A stretch of DNA of 64,000 bases. Source: Archangium violaceum (GTDB lineage Bacteria; Myxococcota; Myxococcia; Myxococcales; Myxococcaceae). The stretch spans positions 9,530,001 through 9,594,000 of the forward strand of contig NZ_CP069396.1 of NCBI RefSeq assembly GCF_016887565.1. Reading direction: 5' to 3'. A program made the translations under genes and the position numbers. Each line of letters begins with the position of its first letter. Position 1 is the first letter of the stretch. Under the pieces are notes generated by a model. That model was not told the origin of the DNA and did not search any database. It saw only the letters and a list, made by a program, of their open reading frames with translations. This document shows, piece by piece, positions 51,712 to 60,461 of this stretch.

Positions 51712-54000
51712 ATGGTCGTCGTACCGTCCGTTCTGGATGCGGTCACCGTCCACGCCGAGGGCGCGCTCTGCACGCGGCTGGCGTCGGTTCCGTCCGACAA
51801 CGGGAGATTTCCCGTGCAGGTGCGCATCGCCGGCCTGCCGCTGGGTCTGCGCACCGGCTCGCTCCGCGCCTCCGTGCTGAAGGGCCCCCACGGGCTCCGC
51901 GTCCGTGACATCCGCCCCGCCTTCGACGTGCGGCTGCCTCCGGAGACGGACATCCCCGCCGCGCAGCGCGCCCTGGAGGAGGCCCAGGAGAAGCTCGCCG
52001 TTGTCTCCGCCGAGCTGGAGCGGGTGCAGCGCGACATCGCGGCCCTGCAGAAGCTCAAGCCCTCCTTCCCGCCCCGCAAGAAGGAGGAGCCCTCGGAGCC
52101 GCGCGAGGCGTCGCTCACGGCCATCCTCTCGCTCGCGGGCTTCGTCGACACGGAGCTCGCCGCGCTGAACGCCCGGCATTTCGAGCTGGAGCGCCAGCAG
52201 CGTGACGCCATGGAGGAGGTGGAGCTGCGCCGGCAGCGGCTGGAGGAGGGCTCGTCCGCGGTGCGCGGTCAGCGCGCGCAGCTCTTCCGCGCGGCAGTCA
52301 TCACGCTCTCGGACGTGGGCCAGACGACCGAGGGCGCGCAGCTCGCGCTCGAGTACGCGGTGCAGGGCGCCCGCTGGGTGCCGGGCTATGACCTGCGGAT
52401 GCCTCGCACGCTCGATGGAGGCACGCTGCGCATGCGCGCCTCCATCATCCAGCTCACCGGCGAGGACTGGAGCAACGTGCGGCTGTCCCTCTCCACCGCG
52501 CAGCTGGAGCGGCGCGCAGAGGTGCCCGAGCTGAAGGCGCTGCGCATCGGCCGGCGCCAGCCGCCCCCGGCCCGCTCGGGCTGGCGCGAGCCTCCGCCGG
52601 GCCTCGATGAGCTCTTCGCCGGCTACGACACGGCCCGGCCCTCGGGTCCCTCTTCCCTCCCTCCGTCCGTGAAGCGCGAGCGCTCCGAGGCGCGTGAGTT
52701 CGCCATGCCTCCACCGGCCGAGCCCATGCCACGGGATGAGCGCACCACGGGCTCGATGCCCGCGCTTCCTTCCAAGCCCCAGGCCGCGCCCGCGCCACTC
52801 CGTGCGTCGCAGGCCATGCCCGCGGTGAGCGCCGCGCCCGCCCCGGGCAGACCCTCGCCCACCATGGCCGTCGGGAGGGCCTCCGCGCCCCCTCCGCCTC
52901 CGGGTGCGCCACCTGCCCGGGCGAAGTCGAGTCCCAACCTGATGAAGCGCCGCCATGTCGCGGACGAAGCGCCCATGGAGATGCTGGAGGAGGCCGAGGC
53001 GGAGGCTCCATCGCTCGACATGGGTTACGACGATGACGAGGGAGCGATGGCCGGCGGCGGCGGTGGTGCCTTCGGTGGCATGCAGCCCCCGCCCCAGCCC
53101 GCCGGGATGGAGCCGATGGTCGACCTGCTCGACTACGGCAACCTGGCGCTGGGCGCCGCCGACCAGCCCGCACGACGCGGACGCCTGATGCCCCAGCCCG
53201 AGGGCCTGTCCCGCGAGCTGCTCGTGCTGATGGGCGTACACGTGCAGGTGGACTTCTTCGCGCTCGTGGCCCAGTACGAGCGCACGGTGGCCTCCGTCCA
53301 ACAGGTGGCGCCGCCCGCCTGGTCCGTGCCACCCCGTCAGTCCTCGCCACACTTCGACTACCGCTTCGACGTGGAGACGCGCGCCGAGGTGCCCTCGGAT
53401 GGCGTGTGGCACACCGTGCCGGTGTTCTCCGCCCCCGTGGGGCTGAGCGCCGAGTACGTCTGCGTGCCCTCGATGGAGCCGCGCGCCTTCCGCACCGTGA
53501 AGGTGGAGAACCGCACGCCGCACGCGCTGCTCGCCGGCCCGGTGGACGTCACGCTCGGTGACGAGTTCCTCATGACCTCTCCCCTCCCCACGCTCGCGCC
53601 CGGCGCCACGCAGCGGTTGGGCCTGGGCGTCGAGGAGTCCATCAAGGTGTCGCGCAACACGCGCTTCGACGAGGCCTCCGGCGGCGTGTTCGGCGGCTCC
53701 AACGTGCTCACCCACCATGTCTGCGTCGAGCTGGCCAACCGGACGGCGCAGCGCATCTCCGTGGAGGTGCTGGAGCGCATGCCCGCCATACCCTCGGCGG
53801 AGAAGGACATCAAGGTGGAGGAGTCCGAGGTGAAGCCCGCCTGGAGCAAGCGCTCGCTCCTGCCCGGCGAGACGCCCGTGGAGGGCGAGCGGGCCTGGAA
53901 GGTGACGCTGCAGCCGGGTGAGACGCAGGCGCTGAACGCGACATGGGTCGTACGGATTCCCTCGAGCAAGATGCTCGTGGGCGGAAACCGGAGGACGTGA
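51712..54000 (+). CDS. MuiA/DUF4139 family protein
   Basis: A 762-residue protein. The N-terminal 100 residues form the DUF4140 module (VTVHAEGALCTRL, VRIAGLPLGLRTGSLRASV). A coiled coil of about 120 residues (EEAQEKLAVVSAELERVQRD) follows, and then the DUF4139 part: LALEYAVQGARWVPGYDLRM, MRASIIQLTGEDWSNVRLSL. A long Pro/Ala/Met-rich low-complexity insertion lies at residues about 280-450 before the final domain. The family is named after the A. vinelandii mucoidy inhibitor A; the exact action is unknown. Its stop overlaps the next paralogue by one base. Confidence 0.83.
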   Translation: MVVVPSVLDAVTVHAEGALCTRLASVPSDNGRFPVQVRIAGLPLGLRTGSLRASVLKGPHGLRVRDIRPAFDVRLPPETDIPAAQRALEEAQEKLAVVSAELERVQRDIAALQKLKPSFPPRKKEEPSEPREASLTAILSLAGFVDTELAALNARHFELERQQRDAMEEVELRRQRLEEGSSAVRGQRAQLFRAAVITLSDVGQTTEGAQLALEYAVQGARWVPGYDLRMPRTLDGGTLRMRASIIQLTGEDWSNVRLSLSTAQLERRAEVPELKALRIGRRQPPPARSGWREPPPGLDELFAGYDTARPSGPSSLPPSVKRERSEAREFAMPPPAEPMPRDERTTGSMPALPSKPQAAPAPLRASQAMPAVSAAPAPGRPSPTMAVGRASAPPPPPGAPPARAKSSPNLMKRRHVADEAPMEMLEEAEAEAPSLDMGYDDDEGAMAGGGGGAFGGMQPPPQPAGMEPMVDLLDYGNLALGAADQPARRGRLMPQPEGLSRELLVLMGVHVQVDFFALVAQYERTVASVQQVAPPAWSVPPRQSSPHFDYRFDVETRAEVPSDGVWHTVPVFSAPVGLSAEYVCVPSMEPRAFRTVKVENRTPHALLAGPVDVTLGDEFLMTSPLPTLAPGATQRLGLGVEESIKVSRNTRFDEASGGVFGGSNVLTHHVCVELANRTAQRISVEVLERMPAIPSAEKDIKVEESEVKPAWSKRSLLPGETPVEGERAWKVTLQPGETQALNATWVVRIPSSKMLVGGNRRT

Positions 54001-55553
54001 TGAGCACCCCCATCCATCTCCCCGTCATCAAGGTCACCGTCCTCGAGGACCGCGCGTTGGTGGAGCGCGGCGGAGACGTGGTGCTGCCCGCCGGACCCCA
54101 GCGGCTGCGCGTGGAAGGGCTCTCGCCGCTCGCGGTGGACCGGTCCCTCCAGGCCCAGCTCACCGGCGGCACCGTGGCGCAGGCCCGCGTGAGCCGCATC
54201 TGGAAGGAGAAGCCCCGCGAGGGCGCTCGCGAGCGGAAGACGGAGCTGCGCCGCCGGGTGGAGGACCTGGAGGCGGAGTGGAAGCGCGCCCAGGCGGACA
54301 TGCAACGGCTGCGCGCCCGGCTCGAGGTGGTGAACGTGGCCCATGAGGACGTGCTGCGCGCCATCGCCGAGCTCTCGGGTGTCGGCCGCGCGAAGCCGGA
54401 GTCCTGGCACGAGCAGCTCGAAACGGTGCGCAAGGAGTCGGCCTCCACCGAGGAGGCACTGCGCCAGTCACGCAAGCACGTGGAGGTGACGAGGCAGCGG
54501 CTGGTGGAGGCCCAGGCCACGCTCGCCCAGGGGGAGTTGCCGGAGCCGCAGCTCCTCACCTCCGCGGAGCTGGAGGCGAACCACCCCTCGGGCGGCACCG
54601 TGTCGCTGCGCGTGACGTACCTGGTGCCCTGCGCCGTGTGGCGGCCGGCGTACCGCGCCACGCTCGCCCCTTCCGAGAACGGTGAGACGGTGGCGCTCGA
54701 GTGCGAGGCCGTGGTGTGGCAGCGCACGGAGGAGGAGTGGAAGGACGTGGAGCTGCTGTTCTCCACGTCCCGCCCCACCCTGGGCGCCTCGCCTCCACGG
54801 CTGGTGGAGGACTGGCTGCGGCTGCGCGACAAGAGCGAGCAGGAGAAGCACACGGTGGAGGTGTCCGTGCGCGAGGAGGTCATCCAGACCACCGGCGAGG
54901 GCGGCGCCAGCCAGACGGAGTCCATGCCGGGCCTGGACGACGGCGGCGAGGCGCTGACGCTGCGGGCGCCCCACCGGGTGACGGTCCCCTGTGATGGCGA
55001 GCCCCACCGCGTGCCGCTGTTCCAGTTCCGCGCTCCGGCCACATCCGAGCTCATCGGCTACCCGGAGCACTCGCCGCTGGTGCACCGGGTGGCGCGCTTC
55101 GACAACACGGGGCCCTCGGTGCTGCTGGCGGGCCCGGTGGACCTGGTGCGCTCGAGCGGCTACGTGGGCCGCGCCCAGCTCAAGTTCACCGGCGTGGGCG
55201 AGCGGCTCAAGCTGGGCTTCGGCAGCGAGGACACCCTGCGAGTCGCACGGCTGGTGGACTCGAAGCAGGACACCCAGCGAATCACGGGCCGGCGCACCCG
55301 CACACACCAGGTGAAGCTCTTCCTCTCCAACACCGGCACCCGCTCCGAGAAGGTCGTCCTCGAGGAGCGCATGCCCGTCTCCGAAGTCGAGGCCGTGGAG
55401 GTCAAGCTGCTCCAGGACCAGACGAAACCCGCCCCCGCGAAGGTGAGCGAGGACGGCATCGTGCGCTTCGAGCTGGCCACCCCACCCCGCTCGCAACAGG
55501 AGCTGGCCTTCGCCTACTCTGTGGCCAGCTCCGCCAAGGTGGCGGGGCTCTGA
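54000..55553 (+). CDS. DUF4139 paralogue of the MuiA-like protein
   Basis: A 517-residue protein starting MSTPIHLPVIKVTVLEDRAL. It repeats the same domain order in compact form: DUF4140-like LRVEGLSPLAVDRSLQAQL, a coiled coil (RRVEDLEAEWKRAQADMQRL), then VTYLVPCAVWRPAYRATL and ALECEAVVWQRTEEEWKDV, and a terminal beta domain with FDNTGPSVLLAGPVDLV. It lacks the low-complexity insertion. ATG overlaps the stop of the 762-residue paralogue by one base (TGATG), so the two are translationally coupled and could form a hetero-oligomer. Confidence 0.82.
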   Translation: MSTPIHLPVIKVTVLEDRALVERGGDVVLPAGPQRLRVEGLSPLAVDRSLQAQLTGGTVAQARVSRIWKEKPREGARERKTELRRRVEDLEAEWKRAQADMQRLRARLEVVNVAHEDVLRAIAELSGVGRAKPESWHEQLETVRKESASTEEALRQSRKHVEVTRQRLVEAQATLAQGELPEPQLLTSAELEANHPSGGTVSLRVTYLVPCAVWRPAYRATLAPSENGETVALECEAVVWQRTEEEWKDVELLFSTSRPTLGASPPRLVEDWLRLRDKSEQEKHTVEVSVREEVIQTTGEGGASQTESMPGLDDGGEALTLRAPHRVTVPCDGEPHRVPLFQFRAPATSELIGYPEHSPLVHRVARFDNTGPSVLLAGPVDLVRSSGYVGRAQLKFTGVGERLKLGFGSEDTLRVARLVDSKQDTQRITGRRTRTHQVKLFLSNTGTRSEKVVLEERMPVSEVEAVEVKLLQDQTKPAPAKVSEDGIVRFELATPPRSQQELAFAYSVASSAKVAGL

Positions 55554-55554
55554 G

Positions 55555-55585
55555 CCCGGGCCGCTGGCACATGCCGCGGCCCGGG
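55555..55585 (+). terminator. 10-bp hairpin between the DUF4139 gene and the next gene
   Basis: CCCGGGCCGC (55555-55564) and GCGGCCCGGG (55576-55585) are perfect complements around an 11-base loop, one base after the stop of the minor paralogue. Likely terminator or processing hairpin before the periplasmic protein gene. There is no U-run. Confidence 0.5.
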
Positions 55586-55599
55586 AGGACACACCACAC

Positions 55600-56184
55600 A
55601 TGAACCGCTTCATCGCCGCTGCCTCGTTCTTCGTCGCCGCCCAGTCGCTCGCCGCCGAGCCTTCCGCCAGTGCCCAGGTGGAGCCGAAGGCCGCCTTCGA
55701 GCGGCTCAAGTCGCTCGCGGGTGACTGGCAGGGACAGGCGGGCCATGGGGACAAGTCGTTCCCCGCGGTCGTGACGTACAAGCTCGCGTCCAACGGCACG
55801 GTCGTGATGGAAACCCTCATGCCGGGCACGCCGCACGAGATGATCTCCATGTACCACCTCGATGGTGGCGAGCTCGTGATGACGCACTACTGCGCCGCCG
55901 GCAACCAGCCCCGGATGAAGCTGGACACCGCCGCCTCCACCAAGGACGAGCTGAAGTTCGCCTTCGTGGGCGGCACGAACCTGGATCCGGCGAAGGATGG
56001 CCACATCCACTCCGGCACGCTGAAGTTCGACGGCGCGGCGCTGCGCGCCGACTGGTCCTTCTGGGCGGGCGGCAAGGAGCAGGGTCACAACCTCTTCGAC
56101 CTCAAGCGCTCCAATGCCGCCGCGGCCAGCGCTACGCCCCCGGCCGCTCCCGCCCGTCCTCAGTCGCCGGAGAAGAAGAAGTAG
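55600..56184 (+). CDS. Periplasmic protein of unknown function
   Basis: A 194-residue protein with a signal peptide (MNRFIAAASFFVAAQSLAAE). The mature part has FERLKSLAGDWQGQAGHGDK, VTYKLASNGTVVMETLMP, ELVMTHYCAAGNQPRMKLD and KFAFVGGTNLDPAKDGHIHS: alternating strands with W and G-rich turns as in lipocalin-like or DUF1579-like folds that bind hydrophobic ligands. The C-terminus is Ala/Pro-rich and ends with Lys. Its 3' end overlaps the convergent MaoC-like gene by 53 bases. No family assigned. Confidence 0.7.
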   Translation: MNRFIAAASFFVAAQSLAAEPSASAQVEPKAAFERLKSLAGDWQGQAGHGDKSFPAVVTYKLASNGTVVMETLMPGTPHEMISMYHLDGGELVMTHYCAAGNQPRMKLDTAASTKDELKFAFVGGTNLDPAKDGHIHSGTLKFDGAALRADWSFWAGGKEQGHNLFDLKRSNAAAASATPPAAPARPQSPEKKK

Positions 56185-57070
56185 TCAGCAGGCCCATGAC
56201 GTGCGGCTGCCCATCCTCGGACCGCACGCGGTAGGCGACACCGCCGGACGGTGCCTTCACCGTCTGGAACACCACCTTCGAGGGCAGCAGCAGCGGGCGG
56301 CGGAACTCCGACGTGAGGGTGAGGGAGGGAGCCTCCGCCGCCTCGCCCATCTCCGCCACGCAGCGGCCCACCGTCCACATGCCGTGCGCGATGGCACGCG
56401 GGAACCCGAACGGGCGCGCCGTGAGGCCGTACAGGTGGATGGGGTTGTAGTCCCCGGAGGCACGCGCATACCGCCGGCCGGTGTCCTCGGGCACCGACCA
56501 GCGCGCGGGGCGGCTGCTGGCGAAGAGCTCCTCCTCCTGGGCCAAGGCCGCCTTGGCCTCCGCGGACCGCTCCTCGCGCGGGCGCTCCTCGTTGCCCGGC
56601 AGCCGGCGCAGCATGGTCGTCACGGCCTCCCAGACGAGCACGCCCTCCGCCTCCACGCGGGTGTGCAGATCCAGCTCGCGGCCGAGCCTCACCTCGCGCT
56701 GACCCTCCACCCACGCGAGCACGGAGAGCGTGGCCCCCTCCTCCAACCGGCGGTATTGGCGGATGTGGTTGCGCACGTGAATCATCCCGAGCAGTCGATA
56801 GGGGAACTCGGGACGGTTGAGCAGCGCGAGGTGGAGCGGCGCGGCGAGCACCTGGGGATAGGCCAGTGGCAGGTGACCGTCCTCGGGGAAGCCGCACACC
56901 TCGCGGTAGAGCGCGAGCCGCCGCGGGTCCGGAGGGAGCTGACGCACGCGCACTTCCAGCCGAGGCACCTCGCCGGGGCGCGCGGGGCGGCGGGCCACGG
57001 CGGCGCGCAGGAGCTCCACGGGGAGTGGCGGAGGTTCGGCGAGCTCGAGGGCAGGCGGAGAGCTGGACAC
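56132..57070 (-). CDS. MaoC-like (hot-dog) dehydratase / enoyl-CoA hydratase
   Basis: A 312-residue protein. The C-terminal half holds the MaoC signature SGDYNPIHLYGLTARPFGFP and AIAHGMWTVGRCVAEM: D-x-N-P-I-H with the catalytic Asp/His of (R)-specific hydratases. The N-terminal half is a second hot-dog-like domain (MIHVRNHIRQYRRLEEGATL, LHTRVEAEGVLVWEAV). Start GTG at 57070 has GGAG 8 bases upstream; the frame is open further but would conflict with the upstream dehydrogenase gene. It lies 32 bases after the zinc dehydrogenase gene on the same strand. Substrate probably an acyl-CoA. Confidence 0.83.
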   Translation of the reverse strand: MSSSPPALELAEPPPLPVELLRAAVARRPARPGEVPRLEVRVRQLPPDPRRLALYREVCGFPEDGHLPLAYPQVLAAPLHLALLNRPEFPYRLLGMIHVRNHIRQYRRLEEGATLSVLAWVEGQREVRLGRELDLHTRVEAEGVLVWEAVTTMLRRLPGNEERPREERSAEAKAALAQEEELFASSRPARWSVPEDTGRRYARASGDYNPIHLYGLTARPFGFPRAIAHGMWTVGRCVAEMGEAAEAPSLTLTSEFRRPLLLPSKVVFQTVKAPSGGVAYRVRSEDGQPHVMGLLTTSSSPATEDGRERPGA

Positions 57071-57102
57071 GGGAGTGACTCCTGGGGACCGCGAAGTGGA
57101 AC

Positions 57103-58164
57103 TCAAGCGCCCGGACGCAGGACCAGGCGGATGGGATTTCCTTCCTTCTTGATGAGCCGCTCGACGCCCAGGGGGGCATCGCGCAGGGGAAGAATGTCCG
57201 AAACGGAGGAGGAGAAGTCGAGCCGGCGGAAGCGCGAGAGGTTCACCACCTGATGCAGGTGGTGCGGGAAGTAACCGTAATGGCCGCGCACCTGCAGCAT
57301 GGCGTAGCAGAAGGGAACGTCCTGGCCGAGCGTCAGAGGGGCTCCGGCGAGTCCCACGAGCACCATCCGGCCCATGGGAGCGAGCACCGACTGAGCCTGC
57401 TCCCGCACCTGAGGCACGCCCGCGAGATCCAGGGCGACATCGAGACCGCGGCGGCCCGTCAGCTCCTTGATGCGCTCGCGGAAATCCGGCTGCTGGGGAT
57501 CCAATGCCGCATCGGCTCCGAGCTTCAAGGCGCGCTCCCGCGCATCGGGCAGCGGGTCGATCGCCACGATGGGCGCCGCGCCGAAGGCCCGGCACAGCTG
57601 GACGGCATGCGCGCCAAGTCCACCGACACCCCAGATGCCCACGGCCTCGGCGGGCCTGAGATGGGCCGTCTCGACGATGGCGGCGTACGGCGTGGACACC
57701 GCGTCGGGAAGAATGGCCGCCTGTTCGAAGGGAAGCCCGTCGGGGACGGACACCAGCGTGTCGAAGCGCGCCAGCGCATACTCCGCCCAGCCGCCGTCGT
57801 AATCCACGCCGCGCGTCAGGATCTTCAGACACCGGCCCGTGCGGCCCACGCAGGCGGGACACCTGCCGCAGCTCTGCCCCGCCTGCAGCAGGACCCTCAT
57901 GCCTGGCTGCCACATGGGAGGCACCGCCGAGCCCAGCTTCTCGATGACGCCGGAGACCTCGTGCCCCAGGGTGACGCTCGTGAAGCCCTCACGCGGCTCC
58001 AGGCGCAACGTGCCGTCGATCAGATGGATGTCCGACAGGCAGATGCCGGCGGCGTGGACCTTGATGCGCACCTCGTCCGGGCCGGGCTCCGGAATGGCCA
58101 CGGTCTCCATTGCGAACTTCCGGGTCGTGAGGTCGAGACGTCCTGCGAGCATGGTGGATGGCAT
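57103..58164 (-). CDS. Zinc-dependent alcohol dehydrogenase
   Basis: A 353-residue medium-chain dehydrogenase. Catalytic zinc ligands are in AAGICLSDIH (Cys about 42) and LGHEVSGVIEK (GHE); structural zinc Cys are in SCGRCPACVGRTGRC. The cofactor loop is VGIWGVGGLGAHAVQL (G-x-G-x-x-G), and DPLPDARERAL follows the beta-alpha-beta unit (Asp suggests NAD). GGAGGGTGTC precedes ATG at 58164. The gene is next to the MaoC-like gene and downstream of the ATP-grasp gene on the same strand. Substrate unknown. Confidence 0.88.
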   Translation of the reverse strand: MPSTMLAGRLDLTTRKFAMETVAIPEPGPDEVRIKVHAAGICLSDIHLIDGTLRLEPREGFTSVTLGHEVSGVIEKLGSAVPPMWQPGMRVLLQAGQSCGRCPACVGRTGRCLKILTRGVDYDGGWAEYALARFDTLVSVPDGLPFEQAAILPDAVSTPYAAIVETAHLRPAEAVGIWGVGGLGAHAVQLCRAFGAAPIVAIDPLPDARERALKLGADAALDPQQPDFRERIKELTGRRGLDVALDLAGVPQVREQAQSVLAPMGRMVLVGLAGAPLTLGQDVPFCYAMLQVRGHYGYFPHHLHQVVNLSRFRRLDFSSSVSDILPLRDAPLGVERLIKKEGNPIRLVLRPGA

Positions 58165-58218
58165 GACACCCTCCTTTAGCAGGCTGTCACGAGGATTCGC
58201 GCGGCCGTAATGGCCCCG

Positions 58219-59250
58219 TTACGGTCCTGTCTCCACGGAGTCCTCCACGGGCACGGCATGGGGCTTCCCGCGCCCCAGGCCATGACGCCGCGCGGCCACC
58301 TCGACGATGTGCTGGATGAGCTTCGGGTAGGACAGGCCGATCTCCCGGGCGCCGAGCGCCACCTCGCACTGGGCCTCGAGATACGGATTGGGGTTCACCT
58401 CGAGCAGGTAGGGCTCGTTGGTGTGCTTGGACACGCGGAAGTCGATGCGCGCGTAGTCGCGCAACTTGAGCGCGCGAAAGGCCGTCACCGCGGCCCGCTC
58501 GATGCGGCCCCGCAGCTCGTCCGACAGGTCATGCGGCATGACGAGCCGGGGACTGCCGGGCGCCTCCGGCGCGAACTTCACCTCCCGGTCGGCGATCTTC
58601 ATCCGCTTGCGGCTCCACTTCTTCCCGAAGTCCAGCTCCACCGGCGGGAGCACCTGGGGATGGGCATGGTCGCCCAGCACCCCCACGTAGATCTCCCGCC
58701 CCTCGATGAACTCCTCCGCGAGCGCCTCGTCGTCGTACTCCTCGTGGATCTTCCGCACCCGGCGCGCCAGCCCCTCCATGTCCTTCTCCACGCCCAGGCC
58801 CATGGAGGCATCCGAGCGGGCCGGCTTCACGATGAGCGGGAAGGACAGGTCCCCACTCGTCTGGAACGAGGAGCCATCGAAGGTGGCGAAGCGCGGGGTG
58901 AGCACCCCGTGGAACTGGAGGAGCTGCTTGGCCAGGATCTTGTCCTGCGCGAGCAGCAGGCCCGCCGTCGCCGAGCCGGTGAAGGGCACGCGCGCCAGTT
59001 CCAGCACGGCGGCGACGTTCACCTCCAGCCGGTAGTCCTCCGCGAAGGTCTCGCAGATGTTGAAGACGAGGTCGCATCGGGACCGGGTCACCTGCCGCAC
59101 CAGGTCCGTGATGCTCTCGTCCACGGCGATGCCCACCGGGGTGTGCCCGGCATCCTGGAGCGCGGCGCTCACCTGGGCCACCACGGGGTCGGGCGGTTCG
59201 CCCTGGGGCTGGTAGTGGAGAACCGCGATGCGCAAGGGTCGCAGGGCCAT
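58219..59250 (-). CDS. ATP-grasp ligase, D-Ala-D-Ala ligase-like
   Basis: A 343-residue protein with the ATP-grasp fold: ESITDLVRQVTRSRCDLVFN and NICETFAEDYRLEVNVAAVL resemble D-alanine-D-alanine ligase N-terminal segments; GLLLAQDKILAKQLLQFHGV, FPLIVKPARSDASMGLGVEK (ATP-binding Lys and Ser loop), EEFIEGREIYVGVLGD and LLEVNPNPYLEAQCEVALG (metal-binding E-x-N-P-N) mark the catalytic core. It differs from true Ddl by an insertion of about 25 residues before the last motif and by lacking peptidoglycan gene neighbours. It begins 3 bases after the HEXXH gene stop on the same strand, so the two form a tight unit. Amino-acid or peptide ligation is the probable reaction. Confidence 0.85.
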   Translation of the reverse strand: MALRPLRIAVLHYQPQGEPPDPVVAQVSAALQDAGHTPVGIAVDESITDLVRQVTRSRCDLVFNICETFAEDYRLEVNVAAVLELARVPFTGSATAGLLLAQDKILAKQLLQFHGVLTPRFATFDGSSFQTSGDLSFPLIVKPARSDASMGLGVEKDMEGLARRVRKIHEEYDDEALAEEFIEGREIYVGVLGDHAHPQVLPPVELDFGKKWSRKRMKIADREVKFAPEAPGSPRLVMPHDLSDELRGRIERAAVTAFRALKLRDYARIDFRVSKHTNEPYLLEVNPNPYLEAQCEVALGAREIGLSYPKLIQHIVEVAARRHGLGRGKPHAVPVEDSVETGP

Positions 59251-59253
59251 GGT

Positions 59254-60324
59254 TCAGTCCTCGAAGAAGCGGTCGGTGTAGAGGTAGTTCATGGCCAGTA
59301 CCGTCACGAGCGAAGTGAGCTGGACGGCCGCCTCCCGGCTGTCATCGGGATGGAGGGTGAGGCCGAGCGCCGCGGTCCGTTCGGCCAGGTGGTCGAGCAG
59401 CGCGCGCACGGCGCCCCGGCTCACGCCCGAGTACTGGCTCACCGAGGAGAGCAGACGCTGGCGCTCGGCCTGGATGAGCGTCTCCGCGCGTACGGGCGCC
59501 TCCCCCGGGCCATAGAAGATGTCCGCCAGGATGTGGTCGAAGGCGTTGCGCAGCTCGACATCCACCTTCTCGTCCAGCTCGCGCTGGCGGTAGTGGTCGA
59601 GGACGGTGCCCTCCATCTCCTCGGTGGTGAAGTCCGGCTCGGCGAGCTGCACGAGGGGCGGCTTCCGGCCGAGCCGCGCCATGGTCTCCTCCACGTACTG
59701 GAGTTTCCGGAGGGCGCCCCAGCCCTGGTACTGCTTGCGCCAGTCGATGTTGGGGGTGAGCCACACCGCGAAGGTCTCGGCGAAGTCCTCGTCCGGGTGC
59801 TTCTGGGCGTACCAGCCGGAGATGTGCAGCACGTAGCGGCGCGAGAAGGGCTGCGGCTTGTAGTTGTCGCGGTAGGGCCGCGAGTAGTCGCCGAACACGC
59901 GCAGCCACTCGTCCGTCTCGTAGAGCCGGTAGGCGTAGTTGATGGCGTGGCCCGCCTCGTGACGGAGGTACATGAGGATCTCCGCCTCGCTCTCCACGCC
60001 TCCGCCCAGCTCCGCCTCGATGGAGTGCAAGCCCGGGTCCGCCAGGTAGAACGGCAGGCCGATGACCGGGACGCCCGAGGGGCAGCCCCACTCGTCCGAC
60101 AGGTAGCACTGGGGTTTGAAGGAGATGCCCTTCGCCTCGAGCTCCGCGTGGAGCTGCGCGATGTGCCGCTCGAGCGGCGTGCCCGCCAGACGCAGCGAGA
60201 GATCCTTGATGCGCGCCTGGAGCAGTGCCTCGCGCTGGGAGGAGAGCTTCCCGCGACCCTCACCGTGCTCGGTGGGGTGCTTCTCTCGCATCACCAGCAG
60301 GTCGGACTGGGGTGGTTGCATCAT
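59254..60324 (-). CDS. Putative zinc metallopeptidase partner of the ATP-grasp protein
   Basis: A 356-residue protein. The zinc motif is in MYLRHEAGHAINYAYRLYE (H-E-A-G-H), with a late Glu in PDEDFAETFAVWLTPNIDW, a pattern seen in putative zinc-binding metallopeptidases. An early segment LSDEWGCPSGVPVIGLPFYL is conserved in the same family. The C-terminal third is helical. AGGAAGGTC precedes ATG at 60324. Its stop is 3 bases from the start of the ATP-grasp gene. Neither signal peptide nor membrane helix is visible, so it acts in the cytoplasm, unlike most HEXXH peptidases. Its substrate is unknown. Confidence 0.75.
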   Translation of the reverse strand: MMQPPQSDLLVMREKHPTEHGEGRGKLSSQREALLQARIKDLSLRLAGTPLERHIAQLHAELEAKGISFKPQCYLSDEWGCPSGVPVIGLPFYLADPGLHSIEAELGGGVESEAEILMYLRHEAGHAINYAYRLYETDEWLRVFGDYSRPYRDNYKPQPFSRRYVLHISGWYAQKHPDEDFAETFAVWLTPNIDWRKQYQGWGALRKLQYVEETMARLGRKPPLVQLAEPDFTTEEMEGTVLDHYRQRELDEKVDVELRNAFDHILADIFYGPGEAPVRAETLIQAERQRLLSSVSQYSGVSRGAVRALLDHLAERTAALGLTLHPDDSREAAVQLTSLVTVLAMNYLYTDRFFED

Positions 60325-60461
60325 GACCTTCCTAGGTAAGAACCGCGTCCCAGGAAGGACAGACGTCACGGCCGTAGGACCAGGCGGCGGAGCGAGCGCC
60401 CGGGTGTCCCCTCGCGGTTCGGCACCGCTTGGAACAGCCCGGACGCTTCAGCCCACCCCGG

